From Rotaria macrura (taxonomy: Eukaryota > Rotifera > Eurotatoria > Philodinida > Philodinidae): DNA of 64,000 nucleotides. The position numbers and the translations under genes were made by a program. The notes below the pieces were generated by a model that was given only the letters and a program-made list of their open reading frames with translations, did not search any database and had not been told where the DNA came from. Positions 12,701 to 25,063 of this stretch are shown here, piece after piece (positions within the stretch are counted from its first letter, which is position 1; the number at the start of each line of letters is the position of its first letter). The stretch is taken from contig OENT01000549.1 in NCBI GenBank assembly GCA_900239685.1, positions 1 through 64,000 of the forward strand, read 5' to 3'.

Positions 12701-15240
12701 CCAAAAATAAGCAAACATTTTGTGCCAAAAGTTTTGATCCACCTGCTAAATGCAAATGCATGCATTATTTTATTTGTCCTCTAGTTGATCTGTCTACCTG
12801 TTACATGTCCCGTACTAGCACCTCGATAGTGGAGATACGAAATGACTGCATTAGTAACAGATTTCATGGTTGCTTTATTTTTTGGCATTGATGCTGTTGG
12901 TATTATGCCTATTGGCTTTGCTGTTAAACCAGTTGATGTTAATCTGATTGGATCTAGTGTTCTGTCTCGATTATTCTTATTTATACCAATATCCAAAGAT
13001 TTTGTTGTTGCTGCGACATTACTTGATTCTGTTTTTAATTTTTTACCTTTACTAGTCGACGATGATTTACTATGGTTTGTTGTAGTGTAAGTTTTTCTCG
13101 ATATTGAATGTGTGTGAGTTTTTGATGGAGCACTTCTTGTTTCTGTCGTAAGAGTAACTGACGGGTCTCTTTCAATACCAGAGCGATCGTTTGGTGCTGA
13201 AACACAAAAGATTTTGAGGTTTTAAAGTTTATATTGATTTCTACAGAAATGTGTCTATGGATATGAAACCCCTCGGCACTATAAGATTGGCCAGGATTTT
13301 TTTTCGGTAAGAAACGTAATACAAGATTCAGAATAGGACGATGAGAATATTAAAATATAAATATAAATATATGAAAGATTTACTATCATTATCATAGTGA
13401 TCGAAAACATCACGCCATTTGACTTTATTTGACGAATTCAGTGTCATCAACCGTTTTTCATTAAGAATATCGATTTTAGCTGTATGTAGTGAACGTTGAA
13501 CACGAAGGATAACCTAATAAAATCACAAAAATATGTGATTGTCCTTAAAAGAAAATTTATCAATACTGGATAAGGTGATGCATAACTAAGAATTGTCAGT
13601 GCATCTTCATACACAATGGAGTCAAAGCATATAGTCAATGCAACAATGCGATCACCTATTAAAGTAAAACAATATGTGATAGCGTATGATGAAAAAACAA
13701 TCGAAATATGTCAATGATAACGAACCCTTTCGTAATTGATCGGACGAATTCAATTTAATATGCCCGCCTGATGTTTCTTTGTCAAGTATATCTTTGACAA
13801 ATATACCAGAACCCATACTTCCTGCGATACTAAAATTCAGACCGCAGAATGTTGGATTTAATAATGGAATATCAATTGTTTGGGTATCCTATTTTGATTC
13901 ATAAAAAAAGAACATAAATATATACATAAAATTATGATTTTAAACGAATCTATCTTACTTGATCGGGATTGTCGGAACAGAATGATGATGGGCCACGATT
14001 TGACCAATCTGTTTGATGACCATGAACACTGCCAGTCGGTGTTTGACATTGACGAAATGGAAATGTACAAAACTATACAAGATGAGATTTCATGTTAGGC
14101 TCTGTTGAAAACAAAACATTATCTAGAGATATTCTATAGTTTGCCAGTGATATCAAATGAACTTAACTAATTAGTAAATGATGCCGAACGAAGTCATTCG
14201 TTACCCTCTCAATATTATGTATTCATCTACTTTGTGATGAATAAACTTTTCTAACTGATACATAACCACATGTGAATTTATGAGACTCCTTCCCAATCAA
14301 GATAATAAAATAAAATTTTTCCGAAACTAATCGTCTCTCATTGGCATTGAACTTAATTTTTCTTTTCAGGCATTTTTTCATGTGTGTCTTATTCCAGTGC
14401 ACGATAAAATAAAAGTATATTAAGAGACATTGTGTATCATGAAGAAACAAATATAACTCTTGCTACTTGGTTTGTGCTAGTCGATATTCGATCGTCTATT
14501 TGATATCAAATATTATCAAAAAAAAGGGAAAGCTAAACACAACGTTTTCTTTTTTCTTACTTTATAATCGGACGCATCCGACTTCGCTTGATTGTCAATG
14601 TGATCTAATTTATTATACATGTGTAAATCGAAAAATTTGAAGTCGGATATTGAAATCATTTTTTAACTAACCATTATTTGTATGTCGCTTATTGTTTTGT
14701 TTTCCATGTTTAGAACGTGATGAAAGAGTAGGATAATATTGTAACGAGGCTAGATCTTGTTTTTCCCATTGATTTTTGTGTGCTTGAACTTCTATTGAAT
14801 GAAGTCGAACAACATTTTAAAAAAATCTTCTCGTTAGACGAAAAAAAAGTTTCGATCAAAATTAAAATACGAAAGTCGACACAGACGCAGTTTTTTAATT
14901 AGATGTGAAGACTGAAAAAGAATAATAGAACAGCCATATAAACAAACAAACCTTGTAATTTTTCTCTCAAATAAATCACCCATGTGAGAAACGCAATAAA
15001 AGCGGATAAAATTAAAGTAGCAATAATTGAACCAGCCAACGCACCATTTGATAAACATGGTGGATCCGATTTTGTAGATTTTTCATAAACAGGAGTTGTC
15101 ACACTTCCTACAAATTCAAGAAATGGATCTCCCAAAAAGCCGCTAGCACCAAATAAATTTTCTGCTTGAATTAAATCGATCATGACAAGTCCGAGACACC
15201 ACCACAGAGCCATTCTTGTACTGATACTTTTATTTGGCAT
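9771..15240 (-). CDS. single-pass membrane protein with AHNAK/periaxin-type PDZ domain
   Basis: Nine exons: 15240-14952, 14791-14672, 14604-14561, 14072-13959, 13888-13726, 13655-13567, 13513-13384, 13196-12805 and 10052-9771. Phases agree throughout and give 540 aa. Residues 1-27 look like a signal peptide, followed by a short outer part and a membrane helix at about 69-92 ending in LREK. A PDZ domain spans about 190-281. It reads GIFVKDIL, then GDRIVALTICFDSIVYEDAL and ILSYASPYPV, which closely resembles the AHNAK/periaxin PDZ (DQLLSATIFFDNIKYEDAL, ILQYSEPYKV; recalled). The tail is rich in Ser/Thr/Lys/Asn. The C-terminus MDTFV is a class I PDZ-ligand pattern (T-x-V). The last intron (12804-10053) is 2.75 kb and full of inverted repeats; the others are 53-488 nt. 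Function is unknown; a membrane scaffold is the inference. The final junction is the least certain. Confidence 0.7.
10330..10800. mobile_element. foldback/MITE-like inverted repeat in the PDZ gene intron
   Basis: The arm at about 10405-10553 returns as its reverse complement at about 10622-10780. Shared blocks include AAAAGACCTG, CTTTCAA, CGTTGTTTCAT, ACATTTTATACT and TATTGACTAAT. The arms have diverged noticeably, so the insertion is old. It lies inside the long intron of the PDZ gene. I saw no clear target-site duplication. A short open frame inside the left arm has no recognisable product. Confidence 0.6.
10975..11190. mobile_element. small palindromic element in the PDZ gene intron
   Basis: The arm at about 10985-11060 matches the reverse complement of about 11095-11185. 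Shared blocks are TAGCCAAT.ATGGAAATAA, GTAGTTA/GCAGTTA and CCTATTTC. The total of about 215 bp and high palindromy fit a foldback MITE. It lies between two other inverted-repeat elements in the same intron. Confidence 0.5.
11959..12745. mobile_element. MITE with long terminal inverted repeats flanked by TA
   Basis: The left end (from CGGGTGGATC at 11959) and the reverse complement of the right end (CAGGTGGATC, ending about 12745) match over about 180 bp with scattered differences. Shared blocks include GGCACAAAA, AATTCTGTGCTCTTT and GCTTTTATTC. If the element is extended by one base at each end, the bases just outside are TA on both sides, which fits a Tc1/mariner-type target. There is no coding capacity. 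It sits in the last intron of the PDZ gene. Confidence 0.6.
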
Positions 15241-18200
15241 TTTCTACATATATTACACTATAAAACATAAGCATAGATATGGAATAAAAAATAAAATTAA
15301 TTCAATAATAGTAAGACGATGACAATTGAAGGGTAAAAAATAAAACTATCAATCTACCTGAAAATATAGATCAGGCGAAAAGAATAGAAAGAAGATCATG
15401 GGCTAATTCACACGTTTTGTTGATGCGATAGTAAGAGTTAAGAATGAGATCAATCGAAATAGTTAGCTTATGAAACGGATAGATCGTTCGTTGTAACGAA
15501 CAATCGAAATAGGGTAAGATAGTTAAATATTGCATGATCGGGACTAAAGAAGAATGATTAAGACAAGCGATGTTTCTTCTTTTCCTTCTGTCCGACAGCT
15601 TACATCATACTAGGCACTGCTCGTCACTTACTCATATGAAATTGAATGCTTTTCTTTTTCTTTTTCTACTCTCGTTCAGCTGCTTTTTACTTGCCACATA
15701 CATCAAATTTGTTGATGCTATGATTATTCTCTCGAATGAAACAACAAGCTATCGCATAGCAATATGAAATCTCGAGAGTTCTTTTTTTCTATTGTCTCTG
15801 CGCCTTTTTAATTGTGATTGTATGATTATATCCTATAAGATTCAAACTAAGTCGCACAAGAGAATTCCCTAGCGTTTATACATATGCAATCTACATTTGG
15901 CATAATACAGTATCAAGACGACCTAATTTTGTTCATGTCATTGAAAAGGAAAAGAGAGACAGAGGGAGACAGAGAAAATCCATGTAAATTACATCCTTCT
16001 GGGAGTACATAGACAGAACATAAATACTTACTTGAGACAGTTTTTGTATGTCATGAATTGAATTATTGAATAGCACAGCTGTTAAATGAATCAATATATC
16101 TCATACCGTATTTTATCTTAATAATAGAAGATTATTCAAAATAGGAAGTCAAAACTAAGAAAATCGATTCAATGATCGTGACGGTAATTCAACTCAATTA
16201 AAATTTATAGTATCTACAAAAACTTTTCGTTTGTTTCAATATGTTTTGTTTTATCTTATTCGTTTACAATAGATGCATAAATATGATTTTTTTATCCATC
16301 GATTGTATTATAGTGTGGGTTTAATCAAAACTGAAAAATATAAAGTAAAAGTAGTAGCTTGCAATACAAATGAAACTTCCGATCAGTCCATTGGGTTTAC
16401 TAAGTTTTAATACAACTATAGTCTAGAGTAAATCGATGTATGATACAATTCAAAGCATTAACTAACTGTATGCATTTTAGATCATAGAAATATAGAGATG
16501 ATGATAATTTTGATGTTTCTTACTCAATAAGTATTCAAATTTGTTTCAAATATTAACTAACTATCAAGTGAAAATAGTATACAGTATGAACGTATCATAT
16601 TCTAATACAGAAAAGATTATTGAATATACCCGACGAAAATGTTTTGATCAATCATAGTGCAATATGTATCTTATTATAAGATCCTTTAGAAGAACTCGAA
16701 TCATATTCATTGATGTTGTTGAAAGAATTAGAATGGACGCAAAGTCTTCATATGCTTAGATTAATTTAAAAGTTCAATTTTAACGGAATAAAATTAGAAT
16801 TTCAGCATTGACTAAACATTGATTAATTCTCAATTGAAAACCAATATTAAGTACGTGAATATACGAGACATCTTTTTCTAATTCTATTCAGCAAGTCACA
16901 AGAAAAAATTTTAACATATTATATTCATATTTTTTTCGTAGTTATGTCGTTTCGAATGATTTTGATTGAATGAAAAACTACCACATTTTTACTAATTCCG
17001 TCATTTGTATTGCACTCGCATCTAAAATCGTCAATGTGACCGATTGTTGACGCAAATAGAAAAGGTTTTTGCATGCTTCAATGAACACTATGTTCTTCAA
17101 ATTATTCATAAAAATACGTTTCAATTCATATGGATAACGAGCCATGCTCAAATTTTTCATCTTGACAAACCAATTTAAACGTACTTTTGCCAACTTGAAG
17201 TTTTGTGTAGTCCGTCTGCTCTGAACATATATTCGTGTACGGTCCTAATTAGAATTGTAATCTTTTCAAGGCGCAATCATCTACGCAAAAACATATTGTG
17301 TGCCAACGATTAAGGAACAATTCAGAGAGGACGTTTGGGTGAAGAGTATGAAATATGTCTGAATTTTCCTTGACTGGCTATGAATGATAATCCAATTAAT
17401 TTTGCAGAAATCTGTATGAAACCATTTATTTCACCTTGGTTAGAAGAGACTTATCGAATTTAAAATCAACTACGGATGAATTAATTTAATACGACAATGA
17501 AATTGACATTATTGAAGATTGTTTTACATGAGCAAATATTTATTTTACCGAGCATCGGTTAGATATATTTATTGGAATCCGGTGAAAAACGTCAACAGCA
17601 ATATATTGCAATGTGGAAATGTAAAAAGAAACCCTATCCAAGTCGATGTGAAGACCCAAATCTCCGCCATATGATGTATATCTTCAAGGATTCAATTGAT
17701 ACTACAGCAATTGTATCGTTTCTTCACTATTCTCATACATTAACATTCTATCAAAGTCACGTTTATTATTGAGTGTTATTTGAAAAACTGATTTTTAGTT
17801 TTGGTTATTGATTATTATAGTTATCTAACGAAACTTTTCTGATTACAAGAAGGATTAGGTGAAATTTTTGTTTATCGCTTTTGCAGTGTATACGTTATTC
17901 TCTTTTATTGTTCAAGGATTTACCTGAGAAATGAAAGATGGTAGAACGTATCGAGTTAATCTCTTCTTGTATTTATATATATCTTTGAATATATTTACAT
18001 GCTCAAGTTCTATTTCAGAAAATGTAAGCATCGTATTTGTTTAGGGAAGAAACTTGAAGAACGTATGCTTTCTTCATATTAAACTTGGAGCAGTAACATT
18101 AATATTGATGAAGTTGAATACATCTGCCGAGACGTAGGAGGGAGGGTTCCAACAGCGTAATTCTACATAGTTGATGTTTATGAATGTTTTCAACTCATGA

Positions 18201-20434
18201 AATTTTATCAAAAACGCTACGAAAAAAAGCAGCATATATAGGATGTGTAAAAAATATGACTTGAAGAATATGTGATTCTCATGGATAAATTATAATATGA
18301 ATTAATTTCAGAGAGTGATCATTATCACTATTCTAATGGCTATGTAAATATTACTGTGAACCTCATGAATATGCAAGTAAAATAAAAATGTTTGATTGCT
18401 TTTGAAACAAAGTTGAATTATTTTCCTTTTTTCCTCGCTAGGAAGCTTAATCCATTGTATCTCATTGTGCAATGTTTTGATGTGTGCCGAATAGAAAGAT
18501 TGTCATGTTGTCATAGCAATAAATTATTAGTCAAAAACGTTTTTTTTTATATGAAATAAATCAATTTTTGATACGAATTTGTTTTTTGATCAAACCAATA
18601 GCTAGAAGAAATCAAAGATAGATTGGGGACTTTCAGACGAATGAAAAGTTGTTCGACACCCTTAATCAAATTATTTCAAACCGATTAACTTCATATTGTA
18701 ATTGTTCAGTAAGACTTACGGCTCGTGCATGTACAAATCAAATGAACACACTATCATACGATCGATATCGCTCAAACGAAGAAAGAGTACTGCTAAAAAG
18801 TAAAGCAGTAAGTTCTTTGAGTACTTCGTTGTTCAACATATGTTACAAAAGACAATGGATGATACATGGAATAGCATAGCATACACTTTCAGCTAATATC
18901 ATAACTGAAAATACAAAGACAATATTCATAAAACCTGATGCGGTATATATACCTAAATTAAACTGAAACTAGAAGATTGGAAAAAAAATCAAACAATGCC
19001 TCAGTTATTATTGAAAATATCCTTCAGACAAATCATGATTAGTTATTTAGTCGGAGAATTACTTCCTGCATTAATTACTGGTTAGAAAGTTCTGTGTGAT
19101 TGATGTTTGCATGGGTTCAGTGATAAATATATCTTGAACAATCAAAATGTGAGTTAACTTCACAAACTAACCAGTTCTATCTTAGTTTTTATCCTTTCAA
19201 AATGTTTGAAATATCAACACTGACAACATGATTAATACTCATGTTTTCTAATGCATTCAAAAACTAAGAATATGACATCATTTCAGGGATTAGCAAGATT
19301 GAAAAACGTATGTCAACATACTGTTCATCGATGCTAGATATTTCGATAAAAATGGTCTACTCTCTATCGATTTAAGCTGTACGTCTGTGCATTTGTGATG
19401 TTGTTGAAGTCAGCGTTCGAATTTTCCCATATTGCTAGTCAGTTTTTAGGTATGCAATCTTCTATTTCCTACTAAGTTATAGATTCTTCCTTTTATGTTG
19501 CTTAGAAGACTACATGAATTCGACTACAACTTGTAACAAGTTGTGGACATAAAGCACGAAGAGTTAGTAAATTACTGAATTCATCAACTTGTACGAAGTT
19601 GCATGTATCGTCACATCAACATACATACCCGAAAACATCTAGGATTCATGTATCAGCTGATATGAGGATACCTTTACTACCACTACAAGTCAATATGGGA
19701 ACTTGAGAATGCTCTTCTTTTAACAGGTATATATGACGTCATGTTAAAAACAAGGCGAGGGAAACACATACTTCTATAATTCTTCCTCATACTTCTCTGA
19801 ACTTCTGTTATACATGTATTAGAGAAATCAAGGAAAAAGTGTAAATTTCTCTTGTGTTTTTCTGTATTTGGTAGCACTTCCGAAGTATAGAATTACTCTT
19901 GTCCCCCATTGGGTAGAACATAAACCCTAATATATGTCTATACAGTTAGATAAATGTAAGCTCCAACCAGAAAATATAATTCAATACTAACTGACGAGAT
20001 TCTTTGAGTTGATAATATGGTCGAAATTGCCTCTATATTAGCGTATAGCCACATTTATATCTCAAAATACATAAAAAATACTTGTTAAATTCATTGAACC
20101 ACTGTATTTGTAGTGCTCAATGAATGCAGTACTCGTCATCTGTGGTAAAAGACGGATTATTTTTCAATGACATATAAGATTCTAATACTTTGTTTTATCT
20201 AACATGTATCATTTTCAAACAAATCATCCTGATCAGAAAAGTCACAACAGAGAATTTCTTCGACGAAAAAACCAATTGCTCATGAACAAATAAAAGTTGC
20301 ATGCAATTTTAGCATTTGATTGTATTTTATTTCTCTCATGTATCTTGAATCAACACTTAGATTTTACTGTCCAATGAAAGAACACAAAAAAATTGAGTAC
20401 TAAGAAAATATATTGTGTATTAATAGTTTGAACA
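15241..20434. other. gene-poor stretch
   Basis: No convincing gene. A reverse-strand open frame at 16978-17193 (leucine-rich, no ATG start) and a plus-strand one at 17572-17772 (no ATG start, Lys/Arg-rich) may be gene fragments, but I recognise neither. The first faintly resembles the leucine-rich tails of bdelloid F-box proteins, which is a guess. The rest is AT-rich with frequent stops. Confidence 0.4.
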
Positions 20435-21412
20435 CTATCCGTATAATGATCCGACAATGATCAATCTCGTAAGTCGATTTATTTCTGGCTTAGTTTTCCA
20501 TGAGGTAAATAGTAGGTTTTTTGTATTCGATTGTTCTTGACAACAAAGACTTTCCGGTAGAGTCATTTGAATATTGATACGATTTAATAGTGGTGTACGA
20601 TATTCAACTATGGATGCCAGTTCATTTACTGATATATGACTTGGTTGTTTATAAATAACATTGAGTAAAAAAAATTCAAGTTTAGGCACAAAAGTCAGTA
20701 TTGAATCTATATCGTGGCATGTTATCGATGTAGAAAAATAAAGAGCCAAACGTCGAAGTGCTAAATGTTGTTTGTCTGAATTACCCAATGGATTTTCTTC
20801 TTGCTTACTTCCTCCGCCGAGTTGAATTTTTAAGTGAGTAAGTTTTGGACAAGCATCAAGCACTTGCGGATAAACACGTATATCCCAAATATTCATTTGA
20901 ATTACTCTTAGATTCGACGAAGAAGTCCATTTATTATCAATTTCATAAGAAATATGAGGTAATGAACATGAATACAAACGAGGAAATTGATTAGAAAAAA
21001 TAAAATGACAAAGTTGTTCTGTTCGATAAACAAATCTGGAATTCATTAAATATAAACGTTCAAGATATGGAAAGTAAAGTGGTTGAATAGAATTCCATTG
21101 TTCACGTGTTGGCTGACAAAGTACTAAACAACGAATATGTGATATTGAATAAAATCTTATCGGATCACATATTTTTTTTGTATGATTTATAATGAGTGTT
21201 TTCGCTGTCGATAAAAAATATTGACTAACTGGATGATCAATATCTTCAGGTGAAAAAAGAGGCAGTTGAACATATTTATAATCTTTTATTAATGAGTCGA
21301 TGCGATTATTTAATCGAGAGAATATTTTATATAATTCATATACATTGAAATATTGGAATAGTTCTTCAAATAATTCATTTGGAAGTGTTTCTAAAGTAAT
21401 TCTATGATTCAT
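20435..21412 (-). CDS. F-box protein (upstream-facing copy of a tandem pair)
   Basis: A single exon of 325 aa starting at an ATG. The F-box lies at about 6-50: LETLPNELFEELFQYF, followed by LYKIFSRLNNRIDSLI, the usual Skp1-binding pattern with LP and L..IF..L..L. The remainder holds irregular leucine-rich segments (for example LRVIQMN, LTHLKIQL, LRRLALYF) likely to bind a substrate. By family knowledge it would act as the substrate adaptor of an SCF ubiquitin ligase. It has the same orientation and general plan as the 328-aa gene about 1 kb away, so the two look like diverged duplicates. The lack of introns contrasts with most genes here and is common for this bdelloid family. The substrate is unknown. 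Confidence 0.85.
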   Translation of the reverse strand: MNHRITLETLPNELFEELFQYFNVYELYKIFSRLNNRIDSLIKDYKYVQLPLFSPEDIDHPVSQYFLSTAKTLIINHTKKICDPIRFYSISHIRCLVLCQPTREQWNSIQPLYFPYLERLYLMNSRFVYRTEQLCHFIFSNQFPRLYSCSLPHISYEIDNKWTSSSNLRVIQMNIWDIRVYPQVLDACPKLTHLKIQLGGGSKQEENPLGNSDKQHLALRRLALYFSTSITCHDIDSILTFVPKLEFFLLNVIYKQPSHISVNELASIVEYRTPLLNRINIQMTLPESLCCQEQSNTKNLLFTSWKTKPEINRLTRLIIVGSLYG

Positions 21413-22426
21413 CTAAAAAAAAAGGGAATGAATTAATAAAGAAATTGGATTTCATTCATTAATGAAATATTTTTCGAAAAATTCATATCGATTTTCGGTA
21501 TTATTATTGACGATTCTATATTAGAGTCCATTTTAAAGAATCATCGGAGTTGGACAATGTTCACTTGATGGCTAAGATTGAATGCGGGAAAAAAATATAG
21601 AGAGGATTACTATTTTTGCAGTTGCATTTTCGATATACCCCATCCTTCAAAGGAATCCTTTAGACAAAAAAAATGTACTACTTCTTGATTCATTTAGAAA
21701 GACGACTACAGAGTGCGAACATTGAATAAATGTAGACACAGATCATGACATGTGTGTTACAACGATTCCTCTATTCCTATTTTGAAGTATTTAATATTCA
21801 GAATTTTCTAATATGTAAGACTCATACACTTGTGTTTGCAGAAAAAGAAAATATTAGAATTGCTGAAATTTGAATAACTAACTATGTAATAAACATTGAA
21901 AACCAAAGTTCAATTAATTTTGAAAAAAAGGAAATTTCAGTTGATTTGTTTTTAGAAGTATAATTGATTTTGATATACATTAGGACACTCGTGATGAACA
22001 AATATGATTGCCAAATGAAAAATTCAGTTAGAATTTTATCTATCAATGATATTGTTATTTTTAACATTCTATCTCTATTGAAAATTTCATTTCGAGGATC
22101 AAAATTTACTTTTAAAAAATAGTTGAGTGTTCTTATTTTGTTACATTGAGATAAAATTCTGAGAGGTACCGTTTGAGTTAAACAACTTCTGGTTAAATTT
22201 GATAGAAAAAAATATCCTGGAAAAAAACAAATATTCGCCAGATTAGAATCTAGAATTCTGGTTTGTATAAAAACACTAACAAGTCAATAAAAAAGAAACA
22301 GTAAACACTAGGAAATTCAGATTATTAAAACCAATAAGAAGTGATTGAACACTGCAATGAGTTCCGAATATGTTTCTTTGCAGAAAATAATCGATACTTT
22401 TTTTTATCGTGAATGAAATTTGAGAT
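21413..22426. other. spacer between the two F-box genes
   Basis: About 1 kb of AT-rich DNA. A short reverse-strand open frame (21882-22067) has no recognisable domain. It presumably holds the promoter of the 325-aa gene and the 3' end of the 328-aa gene. Confidence 0.45.
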
Positions 22427-23413
22427 TTAGTTTATGTCAGATTCGACTATTTTACTATCAATTATTGATGAGATAATTAAACGACCAGGTGCATAATATG
22501 AGCGTGGACGAAATATAATGGCATTGAAGAGTGGATGAAGTTTTTTAAATAATTCTTTTCCATTTTCAAATTCTTTTGGATCTGATTGAGTATCATTTAA
22601 AGGAAGACTGACATGAATATAACGTAGTTTCGATAAACGACGTGCTAATACAGACGCCAATGAACATAGATCTAGTTTATGCTGAGGCGGAGGCGTACAA
22701 GGACCATCAAGAGTAAACCGAGTTATATATGGTGTTAATGAAAGGATTGATTCAATGGTAGAAATATTTATTTCAGTTGAATATATACCAATTTGTAGTT
22801 GACGAAGATTTAAATGCATATAGATTGAAGATATTTCACTAATATTCTGTTTCAAATTTAATCGTAAATGCTTTAGCATAGGACAAAAAGATAGTAACCT
22901 TGCTGGATATCGTGTGTATGTAATAAATGAAAGAAGCGTTGAATTGTGTTCGGAAATCTTTGTATGAAATTGAATTTCATCGATTCGACACGTACGAAGA
23001 CGTGGAAATGCATTTGTTAAAAATAGAATAGATAATTGTTCAGTGATTGTATGTGACTTAGCTGATGATTCAATATGCAAATGTTCAAGTGTTAATGATG
23101 GTTTTATTTCATTACATTGTTCAACTGTTGGTAAAGCTAATTTTAATGATCGCAATTTAGAAAAACGATTCAAATTTAAATGACCACCACGCCAAATAAC
23201 AAGTCGACTAATACATGATGAAAATATATTAATGATTCGATCGTCAGCATGAGTTATCCATTCAGCAAAAAGATTCGGTAAATTATGTAGAATAATATCA
23301 AGTCGTCTGTTAAGACCAAAGAAAGATTGATGTAGGTTATTTAATGGAATGTATTCGAAAATTTCAATGAAAAGTTCATCGGGAAACATTTCTAAAGTCG
23401 AACAATGATGCAT
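22427..23413 (-). CDS. F-box protein (second copy of the tandem pair)
   Basis: A single exon of 328 aa starting at an ATG. The F-box lies at about 5-48: LEMFPDELFIEIFEYI, then LHQSFFGLNRRLDIIL. It is followed by leucine-rich segments such as LRSLKLAL, LEHLHIES, LKHLRLNL and LRQLQIGI, which suggest an irregular leucine-rich-repeat-like fold. It aligns from end to end in plan with the neighbouring 325-aa protein: the same short amino end before the F-box, TLE(T/M) start, similar length and no intron. The sequence identity outside the F-box is low, so the duplication is old or fast-evolving. The likely role is SCF substrate adaptor; the target is unknown. Confidence 0.85.
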   Translation of the reverse strand: MHHCSTLEMFPDELFIEIFEYIPLNNLHQSFFGLNRRLDIILHNLPNLFAEWITHADDRIINIFSSCISRLVIWRGGHLNLNRFSKLRSLKLALPTVEQCNEIKPSLTLEHLHIESSAKSHTITEQLSILFLTNAFPRLRTCRIDEIQFHTKISEHNSTLLSFITYTRYPARLLSFCPMLKHLRLNLKQNISEISSIYMHLNLRQLQIGIYSTEINISTIESILSLTPYITRFTLDGPCTPPPQHKLDLCSLASVLARRLSKLRYIHVSLPLNDTQSDPKEFENGKELFKKLHPLFNAIIFRPRSYYAPGRLIISSIIDSKIVESDIN

Positions 23414-25063
23414 TTTTCACTCACTCGTTTCTTCGAACAAATAAAAATAAAGACTGAAAAGTGAGAAAAAAGAAAAAAAAATCTCCACGTTATTTCACAA
23501 TGTAATGGCACACCAATAGGATTTTTGTCGTCACTTACAGCATATGCACTATTACATTTCATCTGCATGTGAGAACAAGAAAGAACAAAAAAAAAGACAA
23601 CACGTGATGATTTTACTCATGATCCATAAAAAAAAACATAGGTTTCATGTGCATATCATGTAAACTCTTATTCAACAGGAGACTTACCTGTGGTATATTT
23701 GTTAGTTTATGTTCGTTTCACAAAAGATACTGTGTCAATGGCTATTTGATAAAATTCATTTTTGGTAAGGACTGTTAATGTAGTGTTTTCAAATTTACGA
23801 AACTTGCAGTATCTACCCAAGTGAACAAAGTTGTTTTTCATACGCTTGCTTGAGTTATGTTCGGAAGAGAAACGAATAGGAATATATTTGATTCGAATTG
23901 AAATACCTTGAGAGAGAGGCGTCCGCAGAAACATTTGTTTTTTCATATGTTATGTCATGGCCATAGTGAGAAACCTCACTCAACTACTTTCATTCAAAAC
24001 AACAAAAGTCATTCTTCATGCTGTGTTTCTTTTTCTATCAATAGTCGTGTGAAAATAGACAATGGTCCTGTCGGATATTAATGGAGAAAAGGTGAGATCG
24101 CTAGGAAAACAAAATAAAAATAGTAATATATTATTTTGTCTAGGTCAGTTTTGTACTGCTGTATGTCATTTTAACTTCTCTAAGTCGATGTATGCTAATT
24201 TGAATCGATTGAGCAGAATGTATTTCGATTGTTTGAACACAGTGATATAAATGCGAGGAACAACTGTGCACTACTTGTTCATGAGTTTTGATTACAATTG
24301 ATATTATACATGAATGAAGATAGTCTGACTTTTTAGATTTTGATTGAAAAAATTGATCAGATACTTCGTTTTTAATCAGATGTTTTAAGGACTGTCATCT
24401 TAAAAGAGAGCATTAAAAAGTTTGAGAAAGTCACTATCTGAAAAGACAAGACCTACTAGGACTGATCAACCTAGGCTTACTTGTGAGTCCCAGATGTCTG
24501 GCTTGTATTGAGTATAATGATGATGATGATGATATCATATTCATGTTAATCGAAAGAAAAAGTCTACAAGTCGACGATGGATTTTCAATTGATTACTGTA
24601 ACGTATAGAACTATTTTAAAAATGTCTTCAAGTTTCAGTTAGACGAAAGTAGTCACGTAAAAACGATTTGATGAACTTCGAATATCTTCTTTCGAGTTAA
24701 TGCTATTAGAAGTGGCAATAAAAAATCAATCTACATGACCATGAACATCATAATTGCGGCTATTACTTTACACATTGCTCACATGAAAACATTCTCAACA
24801 TGACGCATAAGTCTTCAGTCTATGATTTTTCAAAACGTTTTGATATCAATATTGATCAAATGATTGATTTTCTCAAATGCAAGAAAATAGACAAGCATTC
24901 ATCGAGTACGAAAACAATAACCGGTGACTAGTGGTTTTGATGAAGGAGTGAATATTATTGTTTGTACGATTCCAGCATTGATTCCATAGCACATACTTGT
25001 CTCGATTTTGTTCTAACTTAGCAATTTCAAAGTTTATGTAAAAAAAAATAAACGCAACTCTCA
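23414..25063. other. intergenic stretch with a possible LINE 3' tail
   Basis: No gene recognised. Near 24440-24535 a less AT-rich segment ends in a short GAT/ATG microsatellite (about 24515-24533). Several LINE families end in a short simple repeat, so this could be a truncated 3' end, but no coding part is attached and the call is weak. Confidence 0.35.
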
